The notes beneath the pieces are model-generated. The model did not search any database. It worked only from the letters and a program-made list of their open reading frames with translations, and was not told where the DNA came from. From contig JBAXOA010000051.1 of NCBI GenBank assembly GCA_037133495.1, positions 1 to 27,404 of the forward strand: a stretch of DNA of 27,404 nt. The letters are read 5' to 3'. Made by a program: the position numbers and the translations under genes. Below are positions 16,657 through 24,373 of the stretch, in pieces; within the stretch, counting starts at the first letter, position 1, and every line of letters begins with the position of its first letter. This stretch comes from JAAFHB01 sp037133495. GTDB lineage: Bacteria; Bacteroidota; Bacteroidia; Bacteroidales; Prolixibacteraceae.

Positions 16657-18018
16657 TTAATGGGTAAAATGGAAATAAAATCTGACAATAGTTCTGATTC
16701 CGTTATAAAAATTCTCAAGTGAGAAATTTTCATTTGGAGAATGGATAGCATCAGACTCAAGCCCAAAACCCATCAAGATTGTTTTTATGCCTAATATTTC
16801 TTCAAAGGCAGAAATAATCGGGATACTGCCTCCACTGCGCACAGGAATTGGTTTGCAGCCGAAAACATCTTCATAAGCAGCTTCCGCAGCATGATAAGCC
16901 GGCAGACCGATCGGACAAATATAACCCTGACCGCCATGGAGAGAGGTAACCTCAACGGTTACAGCATCTGAAGCAATTGATTCAAAATGCAGTTTAAAAA
17001 GATCTGCAATTTTATGATGATCCTGATCAGGAACAAGGCGGGCACTGATTTTTGCATAAGCTTTTGAAGGGAGAATCGTTTTTGCACCTTCTCCAGTATA
17101 GCCACCCCATATTCCACATACATCGAAAGTTGGTCGTATCCCTGTTCTTTCCATTGTTGTGTAACCACTCTCACCTAACAATGCTTTTATCCCGATTGAT
17201 TTTAAATAGGCAGACTCATTAAAAGGAGCATTCGCGAGGAGTGTCCGTTCAGCAGCTGACACTTCAATAACATCGTCATAAAAACCAGGTATTGTGATTT
17301 TATGATTGGCATCAGTGATACCGGAAATCATTTTGCACAATTCATTTATCGGATTGGCAACAGCACCACCAAAGATTCCTGAATGCAGATCCCGGTCGGG
17401 TCCTGTAACTTCCACCTGCCAGTAAGCGAGTCCGCGAAGACCTGTTGTAATCGAAGGAATATCACTTGCTATCATTCCAGTGTCAGAAACCAGAATCAAA
17501 TCGGCTTTTAAAAGTTCCTTATGTGCTGAACAAAATGCCGCAAGATTAGGAGAACCGACTTCTTCTTCTCCTTCAATTAAAAACTTCACATTACAAGGCA
17601 GGGTGCCGGTTCTGATCATTAACTCAAAAGCCTTGGCATGCATAAAAGACTGCCCTTTATCGTCATTTGCCCCCCTGGCCCAAATTCTTCCATCACGGAC
17701 AACCGGTTCGAAAGGATCTGATTTCCAAAGATCAAGCGGATCGACAGGCATAACATCCATGTGGGCATACACAAGAATTGTAGGCTTTGCCGGATCGATA
17801 ATTTTGGCGGCAAAAACGACTGGATTTCCTGCAGTTTCAAAAACGGTGGCATGATCAACCCCGGCTTCATTCAAAATTTTAACCCAATATTCCGCGGCCC
17901 TGTACATTTCAGGACGATTCTCCTTGAGCGAACTAATCGAAGGAATTCTGATTAACCCGAAAAGTTCTTCGAGAAAGCGCTCCTTATTTTCTTCAATATA
18001 AAGATTTATTTCATCCAT
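16657..18018 (-). CDS. M20-family dipeptidase (metallopeptidase)
   Basis: This is a cytoplasmic di-zinc M20 peptidase, probably a broad dipeptidase of the CNDP/DapE-like type. With the start chosen here, the metal ligands and catalytic residues appear in order: VYAHMDVMPVDP (H86, D88), RGANDDKGQ (about D119/D120), IEGEEEVGS (about 149-157) and LVSDTGM, with HSGIFGGAVANP marking the dimerisation domain. I start at the ATG at 18018 (MDEINLYIEENKERFL), giving 453 residues, typical for the family. The frame is open further upstream to a TTG at 18099 that would overlap the preceding gene by 7 bases, but those residues (YYYDLYINFFNGMC) do not look native. It is 74 bases downstream of the efflux adaptor gene and may share its transcript. 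Confidence 0.9.
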   Translation of the reverse strand: MDEINLYIEENKERFLEELFGLIRIPSISSLKENRPEMYRAAEYWVKILNEAGVDHATVFETAGNPVVFAAKIIDPAKPTILVYAHMDVMPVDPLDLWKSDPFEPVVRDGRIWARGANDDKGQSFMHAKAFELMIRTGTLPCNVKFLIEGEEEVGSPNLAAFCSAHKELLKADLILVSDTGMIASDIPSITTGLRGLAYWQVEVTGPDRDLHSGIFGGAVANPINELCKMISGITDANHKITIPGFYDDVIEVSAAERTLLANAPFNESAYLKSIGIKALLGESGYTTMERTGIRPTFDVCGIWGGYTGEGAKTILPSKAYAKISARLVPDQDHHKIADLFKLHFESIASDAVTVEVTSLHGGQGYICPIGLPAYHAAEAAYEDVFGCKPIPVRSGGSIPIISAFEEILGIKTILMGFGLESDAIHSPNENFSLENFYNGIRTIVRFYFHFTH

Positions 18019-18092
18019 TTCGTTCTGTTTATTTCTAAGCAACATACACATTCCATTAAAAAAATTAATATACAAATCATAATAATACATGT

Positions 18093-19277
18093 CTAACAAC
18101 TCATTTCACCCGCATTTTTTTTAGCTGAGAGTAAATTATAAGCACCTTTAATCACAATTTTAACCGAATTAACATTGAACCCTTCCGGCAGTGAAACCTC
18201 TGTATATCCACCATCGGTAACACCTTTATTTACTTCTATCATACGATATTCAGTGAACGATACGCTATTTTCTTTTTTATCCTTTTCGAAAACGAATATA
18301 TAATCCTTGTCATCAAAATTAACGACTGCATCCGAAGGCAGAGCTGTCACCTTATTACTCGATGCCTCAATAATGGCGTTAACATACATTCCGGGCAAAA
18401 CGTTTTTGCATACACCCGGAACGCTTGCATACACTTTATACGTCTTATCTGTATTTATTGATTTCCCTGTCTGATAGATCACCGCTTCATGCTGCTCCGT
18501 TTCATTGTTGATGAAAAATTGAATTTTCTGGCCGGCAGCTACTTTGTCCGCATCTTTTTCAAATAAAGTGAGTTCCAGAAACAATTTATCGCTGTTAACA
18601 ATCTCGAACATTACATCGGAGGGAGCTACAAATTTCCCAATATTGATATTTACAGCTTTCACAAAACCGGAGATCGGGGAAACAACCGCCACCGAACTGC
18701 TGATATCATCTTCGTGCAGATTGGCCGGATTGATTCCAATCAAGGCTAATTTCTGCTCGAGCGCTCTTACTTCCGCCTTAATATTTTTATATTCGGAAGT
18801 AATTTGCTGCATATTTTGCTGAGAATAAACCTCGTTCTTATACAGCTCGGCATGCCGTTTATATTCGGCTTCAGTGAATTCCAATTTATTCTTTGCTTCG
18901 AGGTAATGCTGTTGAATATCCACGAATTCCTGATTTTCAAGAATTGCCAGCGTTTGTCCTTTTCGAACTTCGTTGCCGGGCAAAAGAGTTGTGCTTTTTA
19001 CGAATCCACCCATTGGCATACAAACAGTTGCAAAATTCTGAGGCGCAACCGCGACGATACCATTCACTTTGAGTTTGCCCCTAAGTGACTGCATCTCAAT
19101 GGTTCCTGTTTCGATATTTGCCAGTTTGATCTGGTCGTAGCGCAACTCCACAATATCCTCCGGAAGAACTTCGGCCACTTTTATTTCAGCATCACTTTTG
19201 GCTCCCATATTACATGAAACCAATAGAAGCAGGCAAGCTGATAAAACAGATGATGATAGAAAATTATAATTTGTCAT
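18093..19277 (-). CDS. RND efflux periplasmic adaptor, CzcB/CusB-like lipoprotein
   Basis: This membrane-fusion protein bridges the inner-membrane RND pump and the outer-membrane channel of a metal efflux complex. It has a lipoprotein signal with lipobox LVSC (Cys22), then a barrel-sandwich lipoyl half (VRKGQTLAILENQEFVDIQQ), a coiled-coil hairpin (about 115-170, rich in Glu, Lys and Gln), the second lipoyl half (VVSPISGFVKAVNINIGKFV) and beta-barrel and proximal domains. The start lies 11 bases after the pump gene's stop, so the two are translationally close and surely co-transcribed. It has no metal-binding N- or C-terminal module, unlike the second adaptor at 24374-25930. Substrate must be deduced from the pump. 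Confidence 0.9.
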   Translation of the reverse strand: MTNYNFLSSSVLSACLLLLVSCNMGAKSDAEIKVAEVLPEDIVELRYDQIKLANIETGTIEMQSLRGKLKVNGIVAVAPQNFATVCMPMGGFVKSTTLLPGNEVRKGQTLAILENQEFVDIQQHYLEAKNKLEFTEAEYKRHAELYKNEVYSQQNMQQITSEYKNIKAEVRALEQKLALIGINPANLHEDDISSSVAVVSPISGFVKAVNINIGKFVAPSDVMFEIVNSDKLFLELTLFEKDADKVAAGQKIQFFINNETEQHEAVIYQTGKSINTDKTYKVYASVPGVCKNVLPGMYVNAIIEASSNKVTALPSDAVVNFDDKDYIFVFEKDKKENSVSFTEYRMIEVNKGVTDGGYTEVSLPEGFNVNSVKIVIKGAYNLLSAKKNAGEMSC

Positions 19278-19288
19278 AATACTGATTT

Positions 19289-22200
19289 TTAAAATATTTT
19301 TCCTGTAATATATTCAATGGAAATAATGGTCTGATTGTAATTATTCACCGCATCGAGGTAATTTTGCTTAATACCTAGTCCACGTGAAAGATTCAGTATA
19401 TAATCGAGGTAATCCATCGCTCCGGCTTTATAACTGAGGGTAGCCTGACCAATGATAAGATCAGCTTCCGGAACAGCTTGGGTTTCGTAATATTCCACGC
19501 TATTGCGATATTTCAAGTATTCACCTAGTAAAGTATTGTAATTACCGGCTTGAAATTTTGAAAAATATGCCGTATTTGATTCAGATGCCAGCTCCTTTAA
19601 TTTTGCCGCTTTTATTTTATACAGATTAGATTTAAACCAAAGCGGAATAGTAATACCTGCATGGAAACCTGTAAAACGATCGCCTGGCCCGTAAGTAAGC
19701 GGCATTCCGTTAACTTCCTGAATTCCTAGCATAGTCTGACTAAAATACCCAACATTGAAATCAGGCATCAAACGGCTGCGCTCCAAATATTTTTCGAAGC
19801 GGGCTATTTCGATTTGTTGATGCACATAACCCATCGAAGGATTTTCGTTCAATGCCGAATTATCCGCAACAGGAGAAAAATCGATTCGGTACAGAACGGT
19901 ATCAGAAGAATTAATTAATGATTCAGTATTTAAAAGCGTTCTTAACTTATGATTATAAATACCAAGATCCGCGTTCGTTTGTTGCAATTGATTTTTGACT
20001 TCCAGACTTTGGGAACGGGCATTTATCATTTCCAGACGGTTGGTTTCGCCAATTTTGGCCTTGAGTTCGGCAGCCCTCCGAAAACCTGAATACAAACTAT
20101 CCTGATAGATAAGCAATTTTTGTTTTGAATGTAAAAAAACCAGTTGCCAATAAATCTGCTTAACCTGTGTAGCGATTTCGAGTTGAGAAACTTTCAGCTG
20201 CCATTCCGAACTCTTCACATTGGCTTTGGCCAATTTATTCTGGTTGGAATAAACTGCCGGAAAAGCAAAGGACTGGGATACGGTAAAGCTATGATCTTTT
20301 GAGTTGGAGTTAAATTGCCCGTATTGTCCGTCAATACTTGTTTTAGGTATATCCCATGAAGCTCCTTTCAAAGTTTCCTGAATTTCGAGTGAATATTTCG
20401 ATGATCGCACCGACAGATTACTATCCAATGCCATTTGAATTGCCTGATGCAGGTTAACCACCTTCTTTTGCTGGGCCATTGTTTTTCCAAAAAACGAAGA
20501 CCCAAGCAATAAGAATACGATTATTAATGTTGTTTTCATAGCCTTACGTTTAATTGAGAACTTAAATTTCGGTGAAGAGAAAAGAACATAAAATACAGGC
20601 AGAATAACTAAAGTTAGCAATGTAGCCGAAATTAGGCCCCCGATGACCACTGTTGCAAGGGGTTTTTGAACTTCAGCTCCGGCTGAGTTTGAGAGCGCCA
20701 TAGGAAGGAATCCGAGTGAAGCCACAGCAGCAGTCATAATTACAGGACGCAAACGCGTGTGTAATCCTTTCAATACCCGCTCGGTAATATCGGTTATTCC
20801 ATCTTTTTCGAGCCTGTTAAACTCCGCAATCAATACAATGCCATTGAGTACTGCAACACCGAACAAGGCAATGAAACCCACGCCTGCAGAAATAGAAAAA
20901 TTCATATCGCGCAGCCATAATGCAAAAACACCGCCAATGGCCGACATTGGCACAGCTGTAAATATGAGTAATGTTTGACTGACCGAATGAAAAGTAAAAA
21001 ACAACAATACAAAAATAAGCAGCAGAGCCACAGGAACAGCAATAGCCAGCCGCGCTTTGGCAGCTTCGAGATTCTGAAACTGCCCTCCATATGACACAAA
21101 ATAGCCGGTTGGGAGCTTTATTTTTTGCTCAATTTGTTTTTTTACTTCGGTTATAACGCTTTGAACATCAAGATTGCGGACATTAAATCCGACGGTAATT
21201 CGTCGCCTGGTATTTTCACGCGAAACCTGTGCAGGACCTGATTTTATCTGAATACTGGCAACCATATCCAAAGGTATTTGTCTGCCATTTGGAAGAACTA
21301 CAGAAAGATTCTTAACATCTTGGAGACTTTGGCGATAATCTTTATCTAAACGAACCACCAGTGAGAATCGCTTTTCTTCGTCAAAAACGACTCCGGCTTT
21401 ACTACCTGCAAATGCAGTTCTGAGGACACGGTTGACCTCTTCAACAGAAAGACCGTATTGAGCAAGCCTGTCACGGTTATATTCGACCTGCACCTGTGCC
21501 AGACCGGTAACTTTCTCCACATTTATTCCAGCTACACCTTCGATACGCAGAATGATTTTCTCTATATCAGAGGCCTTTTCTGCGAGAACATTGAGATCAT
21601 CGCCAAATATTTTAATCGCAATATCCTGTTTGGAACCTGAAAGCAGTTCATTAAAGCGCATTTGAATTGGCTGCTGAAATTCAAATTTCACACCTGCCAG
21701 TACTACAAGCTTTTCTTCCATTTTTGCGACGAGCTCTTCCCGCGTTGAGGCCGAAGTCCACTCGCTCTTATCTTTTAGCGTAATCACATAATCACCCGTT
21801 TCCATTGGAGTAGGATCAGTTGGAATCTCGCTTGATCCAATTTTGCATATTGCATGTTTAATTTCAGGAAAATTTTCGAGTAATATTTTGTTGGCTTTTT
21901 GAACCATCTCAATGGTATTTGTAAGTGATCCTCCCTGCAAAGTAATCACGCCGGCAGCGAGGTCTCCTTCTTCAAGTTGAGGAATAAACTCACCTCCTAA
22001 GCGGGTAAATACGACTAAACTGAACACAAACAGCAAAACAGATGAAACACAAACCAACAACTTGCGCCGCAGTCCAAAGGCAATCACCGGATTAAAGATT
22101 TTATGAAACCATTCCATGAGGCTGTCTGAAAAATTATGACGATGAGCAGTTTTTTTGCTAAGGAATAAGGCCGAAGCCATTGGAACATACGTTAGTGAAA

Positions 22201-23680
22201 GTATTGCAGCACCCAATAATGCAAAGGCAACCACCTGTGCCATAGGCCTAAACATTTTTCCTTCAATGCCAACCAATGCCATTATCGGAAGGTAAACAAT
22301 CAGAATAACGATTTGTCCGAAAGTGGCAGAACTCATCATCTTTTTAGCGGAATCAAACACATTTTCGTCCATCTGCTCCTGACTCAGCTTTGCAATACCG
22401 GGATGATGATGTTTACTCATCATAATCCGGTGTACAACACTCTCTACAATAATCACGGCACCATCAACAATAAGGCCAAAATCAATTGCCCCAAGGCTCA
22501 TCAGGTTTCCAGATACCCCAAAAATATTCATCAGAGAAATTGCAAAAAGCATTGATAATGGTATTACTGACGCGACGACAAGTCCTGCACGTAAATTACC
22601 CAACAACAATACAAGCATGAAAATAACAATCAAAGCACCTTCAATCAGGTTCTTTGAAACGGTACCAATAGCACGGCCTACCAGATCAGAACGGTTTAGA
22701 AATGGCTCAATCTTAACTCCTTTAGGCAAGGAAGCCTGAATTGAAGCGATACGAACCTTAACATTGTCAATAACTTCATGCGCATTTGCACCTTTGAGCA
22801 TCATAACAACACCACCAACAGCTTCGGCAGTATCGACGACCAACGCGCCGTAACGGGTTGCATTTCCATATTGAACGGTGGCTATATCTCTGATTAATAT
22901 AGGAATACCTGAAATATTCGTTTTGACGGCAATCTTTTCAACATCCTCCAGTGTTTTCACCCTTCCAATACCACGTATAAAATAAGCGGTAGGTTTTTTG
23001 TCAAAGTAAGCGCTTCCGGTATTTTCATTGTTGCGTTCAAGCGCCTGAAAAATATCATTAAGTGTGAGGTTCATCCCTCTGAGTCTTTCCGGATTTACTG
23101 CAATTTCGTATTGTTTTACGAACCCTCCATAACTGTTAATATCAGCAACGCCGGAAGTTCCGAGCATTTCGCGCCGGACAACCCAATCCTGAAGGGTGCG
23201 AAGTTCCATTGGGGAATACTTTTTCTCCAAACCTTTATCTACTGCGAGACGGTATTGATAAATCTCACCCAAACCAGAAGAAATGGGTGCAAGCTCTATT
23301 TTGGCCAATCCGGGAGGAATCGCATCCTCCGCCTCTTTAAGTCTCTCATTTAATTGTTGCCGCGCCCAGTAAAGATCAACATCATCTTTAAAAACTACAG
23401 TAACTACTGACAAACCTAAACGTGAAATAGACCGGAGCTCAATAATATCGGGGATATTAGCTACAGCCACTTCGATCGGTGCTGTAATAAAGCTTTCGAT
23501 CTCCTGGGTAGCCAATGAAGGCGCCAAAGAAATTATTTGCACCTGATTGTTGGTGACATCGGGGATTGCGTCGATCGGCAACTTCGTTATTGAATAAGTG
23601 CCCCATGCAATTAGTGTTATTACAAATAACCCGACAATAAATTTATTTTTTATTGAAAAATAGATGATACGTTCTATCAT
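19289..23680 (-). CDS. CzcA-type heavy-metal RND pump fused to a TolC-like outer-membrane channel
   Basis: Residues 1 to about 1036 are a complete HME-type RND transporter (12 transmembrane helices, two large periplasmic loops). The proton relay and metal motif in TM4 reads IDFGLIVDGAVIIVE, giving D400, D406 and E413 with the spacing of CzcA (Zn/Co/Cd). The copper-pump methionines of CusA are not evident, and QPIQMRFNELLSG is CzcA-like. From M1048 a second module begins with a signal-peptide-like stretch (MKTTLIIVFLLLGSSFFGKT, then MAQ) followed by a TolC-family outer-membrane factor of about 395 residues (VNLHQAIQMALDSNLSV, coiled-coil repeats, GFHAGITIPLWFKSN). The frame is continuous with no stop between modules. 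Such fusions recur in Bacteroidota. The adaptor gene follows directly. Export of Zn/Co/Cd/Ni is inferred. Confidence 0.93.
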   Translation of the reverse strand: MIERIIYFSIKNKFIVGLFVITLIAWGTYSITKLPIDAIPDVTNNQVQIISLAPSLATQEIESFITAPIEVAVANIPDIIELRSISRLGLSVVTVVFKDDVDLYWARQQLNERLKEAEDAIPPGLAKIELAPISSGLGEIYQYRLAVDKGLEKKYSPMELRTLQDWVVRREMLGTSGVADINSYGGFVKQYEIAVNPERLRGMNLTLNDIFQALERNNENTGSAYFDKKPTAYFIRGIGRVKTLEDVEKIAVKTNISGIPILIRDIATVQYGNATRYGALVVDTAEAVGGVVMMLKGANAHEVIDNVKVRIASIQASLPKGVKIEPFLNRSDLVGRAIGTVSKNLIEGALIVIFMLVLLLGNLRAGLVVASVIPLSMLFAISLMNIFGVSGNLMSLGAIDFGLIVDGAVIIVESVVHRIMMSKHHHPGIAKLSQEQMDENVFDSAKKMMSSATFGQIVILIVYLPIMALVGIEGKMFRPMAQVVAFALLGAAILSLTYVPMASALFLSKKTAHRHNFSDSLMEWFHKIFNPVIAFGLRRKLLVCVSSVLLFVFSLVVFTRLGGEFIPQLEEGDLAAGVITLQGGSLTNTIEMVQKANKILLENFPEIKHAICKIGSSEIPTDPTPMETGDYVITLKDKSEWTSASTREELVAKMEEKLVVLAGVKFEFQQPIQMRFNELLSGSKQDIAIKIFGDDLNVLAEKASDIEKIILRIEGVAGINVEKVTGLAQVQVEYNRDRLAQYGLSVEEVNRVLRTAFAGSKAGVVFDEEKRFSLVVRLDKDYRQSLQDVKNLSVVLPNGRQIPLDMVASIQIKSGPAQVSRENTRRRITVGFNVRNLDVQSVITEVKKQIEQKIKLPTGYFVSYGGQFQNLEAAKARLAIAVPVALLLIFVLLFFTFHSVSQTLLIFTAVPMSAIGGVFALWLRDMNFSISAGVGFIALFGVAVLNGIVLIAEFNRLEKDGITDITERVLKGLHTRLRPVIMTAAVASLGFLPMALSNSAGAEVQKPLATVVIGGLISATLLTLVILPVFYVLFSSPKFKFSIKRKAMKTTLIIVFLLLGSSFFGKTMAQQKKVVNLHQAIQMALDSNLSVRSSKYSLEIQETLKGASWDIPKTSIDGQYGQFNSNSKDHSFTVSQSFAFPAVYSNQNKLAKANVKSSEWQLKVSQLEIATQVKQIYWQLVFLHSKQKLLIYQDSLYSGFRRAAELKAKIGETNRLEMINARSQSLEVKNQLQQTNADLGIYNHKLRTLLNTESLINSSDTVLYRIDFSPVADNSALNENPSMGYVHQQIEIARFEKYLERSRLMPDFNVGYFSQTMLGIQEVNGMPLTYGPGDRFTGFHAGITIPLWFKSNLYKIKAAKLKELASESNTAYFSKFQAGNYNTLLGEYLKYRNSVEYYETQAVPEADLIIGQATLSYKAGAMDYLDYILNLSRGLGIKQNYLDAVNNYNQTIISIEYITGKIF

Positions 23681-23780
23681 AATACTATTTATAGTAAGTT
23701 GTTGATTGCAAATCTGAACGTGAAAGGCATTGGATACCTGCGGTTTTCAAGGCTAAAAATAAAGAAATGTAACAAAGAAA

Positions 23781-23798
23781 ATAAGCCAGGTAGCTTAT
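23781..23798 (-). terminator. Possible weak hairpin after the His-rich gene
   Basis: ATAAGC and GCTTAT form a 6-bp inverted repeat with a six-base loop, overlapping the stop codon of the small His-rich gene. On the minus strand it is followed by TTTCTTTG. The stem is short and AT-rich, so it may be an attenuator or chance. Confidence 0.3.
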
Positions 23799-24193
23799 GA
23801 TAATGCAGGAGGAGCCCTAAAAGAAGATAACTGCAGAAAATCGGATTCTTTGAAAGGTTTTTGGAAATCTTTTATTCGGTTACCATAGGAGGCAGAAGTC
23901 GCCAGACTGAAGTCTGAAAAATTACTGATTAACAGATTACAGGTTGGAAAATAGTTATAAACTGCAAAATAAGGTGAAGTTTTTTCAAAAGTCAGATCAT
24001 TTAATACATGACAGTGAATTGGAAATCCTGAAGAATTTGCCGGATGTCCGGTATTGCCTGCATGACACACTTCTTCTTTGCTTAAAACCGAAGCCTCAGA
24101 ATGATGATCATGGGGAATTAGCAGATGTATCATAATGACCAGACCAGCCAGCCACAATGAAAAAACAGCAATATTTTTAAACGCTTTATTCAC
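23795..24193 (-). CDS. Small exported His/Cys-rich protein of the metal-efflux locus
   Basis: The 132-residue protein starts at a GTG (complement of 24191-24193). This start keeps a complete N-terminal hydrophobic segment (FKNIAVFSLWLAGLVIMIHL), which acts as a signal peptide or anchor. Just after the membrane segment comes HDHHSEASV, then CHAGNTGHP and FPIHCHVLND: about eight His and two Cys within 45 residues, a likely periplasmic metal-binding patch. The C-terminal half is aromatic and unremarkable, ending SSFRAPPALS. I do not know a named family, but small His-rich proteins commonly precede czc/cus pump genes in Bacteroidota. It is 114 bases upstream of the pump gene. A role as a metal chaperone or buffer is inference. 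Confidence 0.75.
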   Translation of the reverse strand: MNKAFKNIAVFSLWLAGLVIMIHLLIPHDHHSEASVLSKEEVCHAGNTGHPANSSGFPIHCHVLNDLTFEKTSPYFAVYNYFPTCNLLISNFSDFSLATSASYGNRIKDFQKPFKESDFLQLSSFRAPPALS

Positions 24194-24224
24194 AAATTAA
24201 AAACATTTCTTGTATAAAACCGGA

Positions 24225-24232
24225 CAAATATA
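24225..24232 (-). promoter_or_regulatory. Possible -7 promoter element for the His-rich/pump/adaptor genes
   Basis: The minus strand reads TATATTTG, matching TAnnTTTG, 31 bases before the GTG start. A TTG lies 15 bases upstream (complement of 24248-24250), somewhat closer than usual. It sits just downstream of the palindromic repeats, which would separate it from the upstream channel/adaptor genes. Confidence 0.42.
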
Positions 24233-24267
24233 GAAATAAAATCATTTCAATACCCTATACCTTCTCT

Positions 24268-24300
24268 AGACCTTCAAGGTTTTAAAAACCTTGAAGGTCT
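24268..24300. repeat. Palindromic intergenic repeat, copy 1
   Basis: A perfect inverted repeat: AGACCTTCAAGGTTTT (24268-24283) and its reverse complement (24285-24300) around one base. It is related to the palindrome 20 bases on and may act as a transcription terminator or RNA-stabilising hairpin between the second adaptor gene and the His-rich gene. Confidence 0.9.
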
Positions 24301-24320
24301 AATTTTAGAAACTTTCAACA

Positions 24321-24353
24321 AGACCCTCAAGGTTTTAGAAACCTTGAGGGTCT
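24321..24353. repeat. Palindromic intergenic repeat, copy 2
   Basis: AGACCCTCAAGGTTT (24321-24335) and AAACCTTGAGGGTCT (24339-24353) form a perfect 15-bp inverted repeat with loop TAG. It differs from copy 1 by a base change in each arm that keeps pairing. A half-unit (GAACCTGAAGGGTCT, 24361-24375) follows and runs into the stop codon of the adaptor gene. Confidence 0.9.
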
Positions 24354-24373
24354 GTTTTTAGAACCTGAAGGGT

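Noticed and set aside
16657..18099. Longer dipeptidase starting at 18099 and overlapping the adaptor gene
   Set aside because: The start would be TTG, the added residues are unlike the family, and the ATG at 18018 gives the usual N-terminus and length.
19289..23680. Pump-channel fusion as an assembly error or missed stop between two genes
   Set aside because: The frame is continuous through the junction, both modules are intact, and the same fusion is known in Bacteroidota.
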